64,000 nt of DNA from NCBI RefSeq assembly GCF_946221635.1, contig NZ_CAMIHB010000005.1, positions 62,001 through 126,000 of the forward strand. The letters run 5' to 3'. The notes under the pieces are model-generated. The model did not search any database. It saw only the letters and a program-made list of their open reading frames with translations, and was not told the origin of the DNA. The stretch comes from an uncultured Rhodoferax sp. Its GTDB lineage: Bacteria; Pseudomonadota; Gammaproteobacteria; Burkholderiales; Burkholderiaceae_C. The translations under genes and the position numbers were made by a program. Positions 7,438 through 15,758 of this stretch are shown piece by piece; position 1 is the first letter of the stretch, and each line of letters opens with the position of its first letter.

Positions 7438-9343
7438 GCACAGGGCCCGCTGGTGTTGCGGTCGGGCTGCTCATCTGCGCACGCCAGAAGGCCTCGAACT
7501 GTGCCGCTGGCATGGGTTTGGCAAACCAGTAGCCCTGGGCCTGGTCGCAATCCATGCGCTGGAGTGCATTGCGCGTTTCCTCGTTCTCCACACCCTCCGC
7601 TGTCACCGTCAGATTCAGGCTTTTGGCCAGGTGGATGATCGCGCTGACCATGGTGACATCCTTCTCACCCTGGAGCAGGCGGCGTACAAAGGACTGGTCG
7701 ATCTTGAGCTTGTCTACCGAGAAGCGCTGCAGATAGGAGAGATTGGAATACCCAGTGCCGAAGTCATCAATGGCCAGGTGGATGCCCATGGCCTTGATGC
7801 GCTGCAGCGTCTGCACGAACTTTTCGGTGTCCTGGATCAGGGTGGATTCGGTCACCTCCAGTTCCAGTTGTTCCGGGGCCAGTCCGGTGTGCCGCAGTAC
7901 CCGTTCCACGATGGCCTCCACATCGCCCCGGCGGAACTGCACCGGAGACAGGTTGACCGCCACGCGCAAGGGGGGCGCTCCCGCCATGCGCCAGGCCTGC
8001 ATCTGGCGACAGGCCTCCTGCAGCACCCATTGGCCGATGTCCACGATCAGGCCGGACTTCTCTGCAACAGGAATGAACAGCCCGGGTGAGACGAGGCCCA
8101 GCTTGGGGTTTTGCCAGCGCACCAGTGCCTCGGCACCGACCAGGCGATTGCTGGCCAGATCGAACACCGGCTGGTAGTGCAGGATGAGCTCGTTCTGGGT
8201 CAGTCCCTGGCGCAGGCTGGAGATCAGGTGCAGGTTCTCGCGGATGCTGGTGTTGATCTCCTCGTCGAAAAAGTGGTAGGCGTTGCGGCCAGACTCCTTG
8301 GCCTGGTACATGGCCAGATCGGCATGGCGCAGCAGCTCTGCGAAGGTGGCGCCATCCTTGGGGTGCACCGCAATGCCGATGGAGCAGCTCACCAGAATCT
8401 CCAGCCCGCGCAGATGGAAGGGCTCCTGCATGCGCTGCAGCACCTGGGCTGCGACCTGGGCAATGCCCTGGGTGTCGGTGACATCGGTCACCCCAACCAG
8501 GAACTCGTCGCCCCCCTGGCGGCAGACGATGTCCGTATGCCGCACAGCGTCGCGCAGGCGCAGGGCCACCTGCTGCAGGAATTCGTCTCCGGCAGAGTGC
8601 CCCACCGAATCGTTCACGTCTTTGAAATTGTCCAGATCCACAAACAGCAGCGCCACCAGTTGCTGGTGCCGCGCGCTGGCTGCGATGGCCTGTTCCACCA
8701 GTTCGCTGCCGAGAACGCGGTTGGGCAGGTGTGTGAGCGCATCGTGCTGCGCCAGGTGCGTGAGGTTTTTCTCCGACTCCCGGTAGCGGGCAATCTGCAC
8801 GCGCAGTCGGACCAGGGCCTGTTGCATGTCGTAGGCCATGAACCAGACCACCATCCCGTTGACGAGCAGGATGGTGAGGCTGTCGGTCAGGCGGTCCAGG
8901 TCGGTGCCCGGCGTGGTGTCGCCGCGCCAGCCGTTCAGTGTGCCCAGGCCGATGAGCAGGACCGACAGCGCCATCGCGCCCAGCAGCCACCAGAAGTGCC
9001 GCGGTTTGAGCAACTGGCCGGCCGCGATGAGGATGACGGGAAAGCCCAGCAGCGAGGAATCGCGCAGGCCATCGCTGCGCCACATGATGCCGGACAGCGC
9101 CACGGTGGCCGAACCCAGAATCAAGGCGGCCGATGCATGCGCGTGGCCGCGCCGATTGAGCCACTGGCTGGGCAGCATCAGCAGCGCCGTACCGCCCAGA
9201 ATCAACACCACGTCCCAGCGTTGCTGGAAACCGTATTGCACCGCGGTACCTACAAAGGCGACGAACAGCAGCGCCCCAAACTGGAACAACCGTCGGCTGC
9301 GCAGCGCGTCTTCGCCGGGTTCGGAGGGGCGAGAGTCGGGCAC
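7400..9343 (-). CDS. Membrane GGDEF-EAL protein (cyclic-di-GMP synthesis/breakdown)
   Basis: 647 residues. About six hydrophobic segments at 19-172 form a membrane sensor domain, then GGDEF (intact GGDEF at 277-281, inhibitory RxxD site RHTD five residues before it) and EAL (EALVRW near 405, later DDFGTGYSNLSYL and KIDQSFV, ending with AEGVE). Both active sites look intact, so it could make or degrade c-di-GMP. GTG start at 9343; no ATG is better placed. It lies 66 bases after grxD on the same strand, with a strong stem-loop in the gap, and overlaps the convergent transglycosylase gene by 38 bases. Confidence 0.9.
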   Translation of the reverse strand: MPDSRPSEPGEDALRSRRLFQFGALLFVAFVGTAVQYGFQQRWDVVLILGGTALLMLPSQWLNRRGHAHASAALILGSATVALSGIMWRSDGLRDSSLLGFPVILIAAGQLLKPRHFWWLLGAMALSVLLIGLGTLNGWRGDTTPGTDLDRLTDSLTILLVNGMVVWFMAYDMQQALVRLRVQIARYRESEKNLTHLAQHDALTHLPNRVLGSELVEQAIAASARHQQLVALLFVDLDNFKDVNDSVGHSAGDEFLQQVALRLRDAVRHTDIVCRQGGDEFLVGVTDVTDTQGIAQVAAQVLQRMQEPFHLRGLEILVSCSIGIAVHPKDGATFAELLRHADLAMYQAKESGRNAYHFFDEEINTSIRENLHLISSLRQGLTQNELILHYQPVFDLASNRLVGAEALVRWQNPKLGLVSPGLFIPVAEKSGLIVDIGQWVLQEACRQMQAWRMAGAPPLRVAVNLSPVQFRRGDVEAIVERVLRHTGLAPEQLELEVTESTLIQDTEKFVQTLQRIKAMGIHLAIDDFGTGYSNLSYLQRFSVDKLKIDQSFVRRLLQGEKDVTMVSAIIHLAKSLNLTVTAEGVENEETRNALQRMDCDQAQGYWFAKPMPAAQFEAFWRAQMSSPTATPAGPVLIPPSPSSALRP

Positions 9344-9360
9344 GGTGGGGCGGTGGGTGG

Positions 9361-9399
9361 GGTGCCAGACCCCCGGGGTGTACGCCGGGGCCAGGCACC
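9361..9399 (-). other. Stem-loop in the grxD to GGDEF-EAL gap
   Basis: GGTGCC pairs with GGCACC and CCCCGG with CCGGGG inside it, a long GC-rich hairpin with no T run on the minus strand. More likely an mRNA-stabilising or attenuating structure than a simple terminator. Confidence 0.5.
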
Positions 9400-9409
9400 G
9401 GCGTGGGAA

Positions 9410-9736
9410 TCAGGCGGGGCTCTTGCCCAGGGTTTGGGCCAGTTCGCCGGACTCGTACATCTCCATCATGATGTCGGAGCCGCCGATGAATTCGCCCTTG
9501 ATGTAGAGCTGGGGAATGGTGGGCCAGTTGCTGTATTCCTTGATGCCCTGGCGGATGGCATCGTCTTCCAGCACGTTCACGGTCTTGATGGTCTTGGTGT
9601 CCACGCCGCAGGCCTTGAGGATCTGGATGGCACGCCCGGAGAAGCCGCACTGGGGAAAGCTGGCCGTGCCCTTCATGAACAGCAGAACCTCATTGGATTT
9701 CACCAACTCATCGATACGTTGTTGTGTGTCGCTCAT
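9410..9736 (-). CDS. grxD: Monothiol glutaredoxin, Grx4 family
   Basis: Carries or transfers [2Fe-2S] clusters; cytoplasmic. 108 residues with the signature CGFS at 30-33, the GSH-binding WPTIPQLYI stretch and GGSDIMMEMY near the end, the normal length for single-domain GrxD. In betaproteobacteria grxD often follows hemA-prfA-prmC; here those genes lie several kilobases upstream on the same strand, separated by leuA, slyD and a chemoreceptor gene. Confidence 0.96.
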   Translation of the reverse strand: MSDTQQRIDELVKSNEVLLFMKGTASFPQCGFSGRAIQILKACGVDTKTIKTVNVLEDDAIRQGIKEYSNWPTIPQLYIKGEFIGGSDIMMEMYESGELAQTLGKSPA

Positions 9737-9837
9737 GTCAATACTTTCGGGTAGATAGATACCCTGATTATTTCACCTTCACCTGCCCTTGTGCAGGGTG
9801 GCCGGGACTGGGCGGGCGCGGCGGCGGGGCTTTTCCC

Positions 9838-9843
9838 GATAAT
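9838..9843 (+). promoter_or_regulatory. Possible -10 box directly before slyD
   Basis: GATAAT ends eight bases before the slyD ATG. If used, the transcript would be nearly leaderless. There is no good Shine-Dalgarno (GAGGGC) and no convincing -35. Confidence 0.35.
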
Positions 9844-9850
9844 AGAGGGC

Positions 9851-10327
9851 ATGAACATCAGCAAAAACACCGCAGTCACGCTGCAATTCAAGGTCACCGA
9901 CACCACCGGCAAGCTGCTGGACCAGAGCCAGGAGCCCATTGCCTACCTGCATGGCGGCTATGGCAACACCTTCCCCAAGATCGAGGAAGCCCTGGAGGGC
10001 CAGACCGTCGGTTTTGCCACCACGGTGGAGCTGGCACCGGCCGACGCCTTTGGCGAGTACAACGAGGCCCTGCTGCAAACCATCCCCAAGACCCAGTTTC
10101 CCCCGGGCGTAAAGGTAGGCGGTCAGCTCGAAGGCCGTGGTGAAGACGGCCATGTGCATGTGTTCACCGTGACCAAGATCAAGGGCCCCGTGGTGCATCT
10201 GGACGGCAACCACCCCCACGCCGGCAAGACCTTGCGCTTTGCGGTCCAGGTGATGGAAGTGCGCGCCGCCAGCGAAGAAGAGATTGCCCATGGCCACGTG
10301 CATGGAGCCCACGGACATCACCACTGA
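9851..10327 (+). CDS. slyD: FKBP-type peptidyl-prolyl isomerase, SlyD type
   Basis: Prolyl isomerase and chaperone with metal-binding ability. 158 residues: FKBP half-domains (LHGGYGNTFPKIEEALEG) flanking an insert-in-flap domain (ADAFGEYNEALLQTIPK to DGNHPHAGKTLRF). The C-terminus ends in AHGHVHGAHGHHH, the beginning of the SlyD histidine-rich metal tail, but lacks the long Cys/His tail of the E. coli protein (196 residues). A nickel-handling role is possible but only inferred. Closed by a strong terminator. Confidence 0.92.
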   Translation: MNISKNTAVTLQFKVTDTTGKLLDQSQEPIAYLHGGYGNTFPKIEEALEGQTVGFATTVELAPADAFGEYNEALLQTIPKTQFPPGVKVGGQLEGRGEDGHVHVFTVTKIKGPVVHLDGNHPHAGKTLRFAVQVMEVRAASEEEIAHGHVHGAHGHHH

Positions 10328-10354
10328 TTCCACAATTTACACACTAACGTTTTG

Positions 10355-10390
10355 AAAATGGCTGGATTCGAAGGAATCCAGCCATTTTTT
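10355..10390 (+). terminator. Rho-independent terminator after slyD
   Basis: AAAATGGCTGGATTC pairs perfectly with GAATCCAGCCATTTT around a GAAG loop, followed by T residues. It separates slyD from leuA. Confidence 0.93.
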
Positions 10391-10492
10391 GCTTCTAGAG
10401 TGGTGTTTTGAGCACCATATCGCAATCGGATGCCCCGCCTCCCGGCCTACGATAGCTGTCAATTCCCCGTATCTGCCCACAGGAGTTTTGCC

Positions 10493-12217
10493 GTGCTGTC
10501 CAATCCCGCTACCAAATACCGCGCCTTCCCCGCCATTGACCTGCCCCAGCGCCAATGGCCCAGCCGCACCATCACCCAGGCCCCGGTCTGGATGAGTACC
10601 GACTTGCGCGACGGCAACCAATCCCTGTTCGAGCCCATGAACGCCGAGCGCAAGATGCGCATGTTCCGCACCCTGTGCCAGATCGGCTTCAAGGAGATCG
10701 AGGTCGGCTTCCCCAGCGCCTCGCAAACCGATTTTGATTTTGTGCGCCAGCTCATCGAGGGTGGCCATGTGCCCGAGGACGTGACCATCGAGGTGCTGAC
10801 CCAGTCGCGCGACCACCTCATCACCCGCACCATCGAATCCCTCAAGGGCGCACGCCGGGCCATCGTCCACGTCTACAACGCCACGGCGCCGGTGTTCCGC
10901 GAAGTGGTGTTTGGCATGAACAAGGACGAGGTCAAGGAACTCGCGGTCTCCTCGGTGCGCCTCATCAAGCAGATCACCTCCACCATGCCCGAGACCGAAT
11001 GGGTGCTGCAGTACAGCCCCGAGGTTTTCACCAGTACCGAACTGGAATTCGCCCGCGAGGTGTGCGACGCAGTCACCGCCGAGTGGGGCGCCACGCCCGA
11101 GAACAAGGTCATTCTCAACCTGCCCGCCACCGTGGAAGTGGCCACGCCCAACGTCTATGCCGACCAGATCGAGTGGATGCACACCCATCTGGCGCGCCGT
11201 GACAGCGTCATCCTCAGCCTGCACCCGCACAACGACCGCGGCACCGGCGTGGCAGCCGCCGAGTTGGGTGTGATGGCCGGCGCAGACCGTGTCGAAGGCT
11301 GCCTCTTTGGCAACGGCGAGCGCACGGGCAATGTGGACCTGGTCACCTTGGCGCTCAACCTCTACACCCAGGGTGTGTCGCCGGGGCTGGATTTTTCCGA
11401 CATCAACGCCATTGCGCGCACGGTGGAGCACTGCAACCAGCTGCCCATCCACCCGCGCCACCCCTATGTGGGCGACCTCGTGTTCACCGCCTTCAGCGGC
11501 TCGCACCAGGACGCCATCAAGAAGGGCTTTGCCGCGCAAAAAGCCGATGGCCTCTGGCAAGTGCCGTACATGCCCATCGACCCGGCCGACCTGGGCCGCA
11601 GCTACGACTCGGTGATCCGCGTCAACAGCCAGAGCGGCAAGGGCGGCGTCGCCTACCTCATGGAAGCGGAGTTCGGCGTGGTCATGCCGCGCCGCCTGCA
11701 GGTGGAGTTCTCGGGCGAGGTGCAGACCTACACCGACAGCCACGGCGGCGAGATGAGTGCCCAAGCGATCTGGGACCTGTTCGACGCCACCTACCTGAAC
11801 CCGGCCGAGCCCTCGGTGCGCTACCTGGAACACCACCTGTTCGAACATCCGACCGAGCCCGGCAAGAAACATGTGCAGGGTATTCGTCTCGCGCTGGAAG
11901 TGGATGGCCAGCGTGTCATTGCCAGCGGCGAGGGCAATGGCCCCATCGATGCCGCTGTGCACGCCCTGCACACCCTGGGCATCCGTGTACAGGTGCGCAG
12001 CTATGAAGAACGTAGCACCAAGGCCAGTGCGGACGCGGGCGAGGCCCAGGCTTGTGCCTTCATGGAGCTGTCTTCCGGCGCGGGTAGCGGCGAGCGTTTC
12101 GGCGTGGGTCTGGACACCAATATCGTGACCGCCTCGGTCAAGGCGCTGGTGAGTGGTGTGAACCGTTTGGGCCTGGCGGCCGAACCGGCCCAGGTGCTGG
12201 AGAGCCTGGCGGCCTAG
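10493..12217 (+). CDS. leuA: 2-Isopropylmalate synthase (long type)
   Basis: First committed step of leucine synthesis: condenses acetyl-CoA with 2-oxoisovalerate. 574 residues: HMGL-like catalytic barrel with DLRDGNQSL near 38-45, metal-binding HPHNDRG, and a C-terminal LeuA_dimer regulatory domain (leucine feedback). The GTG start at 10493 has an AGGAG seven bases upstream. The length is that of the long LeuA class rather than the E. coli type. Its stop overlaps the convergent BON gene's stop by two bases. No leucine-rich leader peptide is visible in the 100-base leader. Confidence 0.95.
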   Translation: MLSNPATKYRAFPAIDLPQRQWPSRTITQAPVWMSTDLRDGNQSLFEPMNAERKMRMFRTLCQIGFKEIEVGFPSASQTDFDFVRQLIEGGHVPEDVTIEVLTQSRDHLITRTIESLKGARRAIVHVYNATAPVFREVVFGMNKDEVKELAVSSVRLIKQITSTMPETEWVLQYSPEVFTSTELEFAREVCDAVTAEWGATPENKVILNLPATVEVATPNVYADQIEWMHTHLARRDSVILSLHPHNDRGTGVAAAELGVMAGADRVEGCLFGNGERTGNVDLVTLALNLYTQGVSPGLDFSDINAIARTVEHCNQLPIHPRHPYVGDLVFTAFSGSHQDAIKKGFAAQKADGLWQVPYMPIDPADLGRSYDSVIRVNSQSGKGGVAYLMEAEFGVVMPRRLQVEFSGEVQTYTDSHGGEMSAQAIWDLFDATYLNPAEPSVRYLEHHLFEHPTEPGKKHVQGIRLALEVDGQRVIASGEGNGPIDAAVHALHTLGIRVQVRSYEERSTKASADAGEAQACAFMELSSGAGSGERFGVGLDTNIVTASVKALVSGVNRLGLAAEPAQVLESLAA

Positions 12218-12714
12218 GGCAGGACGACCAGCTGGTTGATGACGGTTTCCACGTCATCGATCTGGCGCACCAGTTGCTCCATCGCGCTGGACTGCTCGGC
12301 GGAGCGTACGCAGCCCTTGAGCCAGACCCAGCGGCGCTGGCCTTCAGCCCAGACGCTGGTGCCGGTGAAGCGGCCGTCCACGCGAATGGCCTTTTGCACG
12401 CGGGGCATGATCTCGGCGTCGTAGAGGTAGGCGTTGGGCAGGCGGCAGCGCCCGGCCTGGTAGCAACTGGTGCCGCGTTCGATGCGGTAGTGCGCCTCGG
12501 CACGCATTTCGGCCTCCGTGATCAGCGGCCCGGGCGGGATGGGGCAACCCGCCAGGCCATCCGTCACCTGCACAAAAGGATCGTTGAAGCGGTTGGCGCG
12601 CGGGGCGTCTTGCGCCCGGGTCGTTGCGGTGCCTATCCCCATCGCCATGCACCACACGCCCAGGCACATGGCGGCGCGTCGCCGTGGTCGCGTGAGGGGT
12701 TGCAGCATCAGCAT
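12214..12714 (-). CDS. BON-domain exported protein
   Basis: 166 residues. Basic N-terminus and hydrophobic segment (RAAMCLGVWCMAMGIGTATTRAQ) indicate export. The middle holds four cysteines (GLAGCPIPPG, SCYQAGRC, LKGCVRS), and the last 70 residues form a BON-like domain, which in other proteins binds phospholipid or envelope surfaces. Function unknown. ATG at 12714 is chosen because longer starts place charged residues before the signal segment. Lies 35 bases after prmC on the same strand, so likely cotranscribed. Confidence 0.7.
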   Translation of the reverse strand: MLMLQPLTRPRRRAAMCLGVWCMAMGIGTATTRAQDAPRANRFNDPFVQVTDGLAGCPIPPGPLITEAEMRAEAHYRIERGTSCYQAGRCRLPNAYLYDAEIMPRVQKAIRVDGRFTGTSVWAEGQRRWVWLKGCVRSAEQSSAMEQLVRQIDDVETVINQLVVLP

Positions 12715-12749
12715 GGGCGCATGCTCGTATGACGGTGCGGACTTCCGCG

Positions 12750-13580
12750 TCAGACCTGGCCGGGCCACTGCCCGCCGCTGCAGCGTTCGATGCCGGGCAG
12801 ATCCCGGCGGGACTGCACCGCGTGGAAGCCCGCGTCCACCAGCAGCGCCCGTACGTTGGCAGCCTGGTCGTAGCCATGCTCCAGCAGCAGCCAGCCACCG
12901 GGGAGCAGCCGGCTGCGGGCTTGCGTGATGATGGTGCGGATGTCGTCCAGACCATCGGCGCCGGCGGTCAGGGCCTGACGCGGCTCGTGGCGCAGGGCGG
13001 GCAGGTGTTCGTCGTTGTCACGGATATAGGGGGGGTTGGAGACGATGGCTTCCAACGGACCGTCCACGCCATCGAGCCAGGAACCTTGCTGGAACGCCAC
13101 GTCCAAGCCCAGGCGATGTGCATTGGCCTGGGCCACGGCCAGCGCGTCGGCGCTGTAGTCCACGGCGCAGACCTGCAATTCGGGGCGGGTGTGTTTCAGC
13201 GCCAGCGCAATGGCACCGCTGCCCGTGCCCAAGTCCACGACACGGCCGCTGGCGTAGGGCGCCAGGACCTCCAGCGCCCAGTCCACCAGGGTTTCGGTAT
13301 CCGGCCGCGGCACCAGCACGCGCGCGTCTACCTCCAGGTCCAGCCCGTAAAACGCTTGGTGGCCGGTGAGATAGGCCATGGGCTCGCCCGCCAGGCGGCG
13401 CTGCGCCAGTGTCTGCAAGGGCGTGTGGGCGGCATCGGGTAGCGGGTCACCGTCGTGGGCGAGCAGCCAGGCGCGGTCGGTGGCGGGGCGCCCCAAGGTG
13501 TGCAGCAGCAGCTGCCGGGCCTCGGCCCGGTCCAGGCCTTGGTGCTGCAGGGCCTGGAGGGTGTGTGCGATCGTAGACAT
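12750..13580 (-). CDS. prmC: Release factor glutamine N5-methyltransferase
   Basis: Methylates the GGQ glutamine of release factors RF1 and RF2 using S-adenosylmethionine. 276 residues: helical N-terminal domain, RPDTETLVDWAL, SAM site DLGTGSGAIA at 116-125 and catalytic NPPY at 182-185. The start is MSTIAHTLQAL at 13580; a longer frame exists upstream but runs into the repeat. Functionally linked to prfA, which lies on the same strand beyond a plus-strand chemoreceptor gene. Confidence 0.95.
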   Translation of the reverse strand: MSTIAHTLQALQHQGLDRAEARQLLLHTLGRPATDRAWLLAHDGDPLPDAAHTPLQTLAQRRLAGEPMAYLTGHQAFYGLDLEVDARVLVPRPDTETLVDWALEVLAPYASGRVVDLGTGSGAIALALKHTRPELQVCAVDYSADALAVAQANAHRLGLDVAFQQGSWLDGVDGPLEAIVSNPPYIRDNDEHLPALRHEPRQALTAGADGLDDIRTIITQARSRLLPGGWLLLEHGYDQAANVRALLVDAGFHAVQSRRDLPGIERCSGGQWPGQV

Positions 13581-13584
13581 GGAT

Positions 13585-13636
13585 GCTATGAAATCAGGAG
13601 CTGCTTGCGCACATTCAGCGGGGGCTAGGCGGCATA
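13585..13636 (+). repeat. 41-bp core repeat, copy 3 (prmC/chemoreceptor gap)
   Basis: GCTATGAAATCAGGAGCTGC, then TTGCGCA, ten variable bases and GGGC, followed by TAGGCGGC. This copy has AGGAGC in place of the second inverted-repeat arm. It lies between the divergent prmC and chemoreceptor genes and is 25/27 identical to the left part of copy 6 inside the oxidoreductase gene at 26857. Confidence 0.85.
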
Positions 13637-13768
13637 TTGGTTGATTTTTTTGCTTGTCCGCATTGCAGGTCTGGGTAAATGCAGTACAGTCATTTCGCAT
13701 AACAGTACAGGTTGTTCAAAACCGAAACCGGCGTTGGCGGGGCGCCCTCTGTGCAAAGAGGTGGTCAC

Positions 13769-15733
13769 ATGGATGCTGCATTGTCCTCTGCTTCCGGCGC
13801 GCGCGGCGCCTGGCTTGGCAGTCTGTCGCTCAATACCAAGATCTGTCTGGCGGCCACGGTGCTGGTGGTGCTCAGCCTGGCCATCACCGCCACCGTGATC
13901 GGTGTGGAAAGCAGTACCACCGCGCAGAGTGCCACCATGGACTTGGCGCGCACCTCGGCCCGCGAGGCGGCCAGCGCCGTCCAGACCCGCATCCGCACCA
14001 ATCTGTCGTCCGTCATGGCGCTGGCTGCGGCCATGCGCAGTACCAAGGAAGCCCAGCTGCCCCTGCAGCGCCCGCAGGTGGATGCGCTGAGCAAGGCGAC
14101 GCTGACCAGCTCGCCCGACTTTGTGGGCGCGGCAGTGACGTGGGAGCCCAATGCCCTGGACGGCAAGGACGCCGAGTTTGCCGGCCAGGCCCCGCTCTAT
14201 GACGCCACCGGTCGCCACATGCCCTATTGGACGCGCCAGCCCAATGGCGGCTTCCACGTGGAACCCATTGTTTTTGATCCCAAGCCCGGCGCCAACGACT
14301 GGTATGACATCCCGAAGAAGACCCTCAAGGTCTTCTTCACCGAGCCCTATATCTACCCCATCGAGGGCAAGGACGTGCTGATGTCGTCGCTGGTGGCCCC
14401 CATCCTGATTCGGGGCAGCTTCCAGGGGGTGGCCAGTGCCGACTTCACGCTGACGCAGCTGGGCAAGATCCTGGCCGATGTGCGGGTGATGGACGGGGGC
14501 AGCCTGGCCCTCGTGTCCAACACGGGCCTGTATGCCGCCCACCCGGACGCAGCCATGGTGAACAAGAAGGCGGAGGACATTCCCGCCGCGGGGCTGGATG
14601 CCGTGCAGAAGGGCCAGCCCTACGAATACACGGACGCGGGCAAAGTGGTGCATCTGCTGCAGCCGGTGGTCATTCACCCGGACACGGCACCCTGGGCCGT
14701 GCGCCTGAGTTTCCCCGAGCGGGTGGCCACGGCGTCGGCGCGCAAGCTCACGCTCTACACCCTGGGTGTGGCCCTGGCCTGTGCGGTGGCGACGGCACTG
14801 ATTCTGGTGACCATGGTCTCGCGCCTGATGAAGCCCTTGCGCGCGCTGAGCGTGGCCATGACCGAAGTGTCCAGCGGCGATGCAGACCTGCGCACCAAGC
14901 TGGAGGTCCAGGGGCAAGACGAACTGGCCACCATTGGCGCGGGCTTCAACCGTTTTGTGGCCCAAATCCACGGTGTGCTGGGCCAGGTGCGTAGTAGCGC
15001 CGACAGCGTGGCCAACGCCAGTGCCGAAATCGCCCAGGGCAACCATGACTTGAGCGCGCGCACCGAGCACCAGGCCAGCGCACTGGAAGAAACTGCCGCC
15101 AGCATGGAAGAACTCAATGCCACGGTGAAACAGAACGCCGACAACGCGCGCCAGGCCAACCAGTTGGCGCTGAGCGCGTCCACCGTGGCCGTGCAGGGTG
15201 GAGACGTCGTGGGTCAGGTGGTGGACACCATGAGGGGCATCCACGAGGCTTCGCGCAAGATCAGCGACATCATCAGCGTCATCGACGGCATCGCCTTCCA
15301 GACCAACATCTTGGCGCTCAATGCAGCGGTGGAAGCGGCCCGCGCGGGCGAGCAGGGGCGCGGCTTTGCGGTGGTGGCGTCTGAAGTGCGGTCCCTGGCC
15401 GGGCGCAGCGCCGAAGCTGCCAAGGAGATCAAACAGCTCATCAACACCAGCGTGGAACGCGTGGAGCAGGGAAGTGCCCTGGTGGACAAGGCCGGCGAGA
15501 CCATGACCGAGGTGGTCAGCAGCATCCGCCGGGTCACCGACATCATGGGCGAGATCAGTGCGGCCAGCAACGAGCAGAGCGCCGGTGTGGCGCAGGTAGG
15601 TGAAGCGGTCACTTCCATGGACCAGGCCACGCAGCAGAACGCCGCACTGGTAGAGCAAATGGCCGCTGCGGCCAGCAGCCTCAAGAGTCAGGCCAACGAG
15701 CTGGTCGAGGTGGTGGGTGTCTTCAAGCTCTGA
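13769..15733 (+). CDS. Methyl-accepting chemotaxis protein with periplasmic Cache sensor
   Basis: Transmembrane receptor that signals to CheA/CheW. 654 residues: TM1 at about 25-45, a large periplasmic part (about 48-320, dCache-like, ligand unknown), TM2 at about 325-350, HAMP, and a long coiled-coil signalling domain with the conserved hairpin (IDGIAFQTNILALNAA, AGEQGRGFAVVA) near 505-535. It ends VVGVFKL without a CheR-binding pentapeptide. ATG at 13769 has an AGAGG upstream. No other chemotaxis gene is nearby, and the gene splits the prfA-prmC pair in opposite orientation. Confidence 0.93.
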   Translation: MDAALSSASGARGAWLGSLSLNTKICLAATVLVVLSLAITATVIGVESSTTAQSATMDLARTSAREAASAVQTRIRTNLSSVMALAAAMRSTKEAQLPLQRPQVDALSKATLTSSPDFVGAAVTWEPNALDGKDAEFAGQAPLYDATGRHMPYWTRQPNGGFHVEPIVFDPKPGANDWYDIPKKTLKVFFTEPYIYPIEGKDVLMSSLVAPILIRGSFQGVASADFTLTQLGKILADVRVMDGGSLALVSNTGLYAAHPDAAMVNKKAEDIPAAGLDAVQKGQPYEYTDAGKVVHLLQPVVIHPDTAPWAVRLSFPERVATASARKLTLYTLGVALACAVATALILVTMVSRLMKPLRALSVAMTEVSSGDADLRTKLEVQGQDELATIGAGFNRFVAQIHGVLGQVRSSADSVANASAEIAQGNHDLSARTEHQASALEETAASMEELNATVKQNADNARQANQLALSASTVAVQGGDVVGQVVDTMRGIHEASRKISDIISVIDGIAFQTNILALNAAVEAARAGEQGRGFAVVASEVRSLAGRSAEAAKEIKQLINTSVERVEQGSALVDKAGETMTEVVSSIRRVTDIMGEISAASNEQSAGVAQVGEAVTSMDQATQQNAALVEQMAAAASSLKSQANELVEVVGVFKL

Positions 15734-15758
15734 GCCCTTGCGGGCATAGGGGCCGGGC

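Noticed and set aside
7767..9650. 627-codon minus-strand frame spanning the grxD and GGDEF-EAL genes in another frame
   Set aside because: Same strand but wrong frame; it crosses from one real gene to the next, with Arg/Ala/Gly-rich translation only.
10391..10492. Leader-peptide attenuator for leuA
   Set aside because: No short frame rich in leucine codons and no competing hairpins in the 100-base leader.
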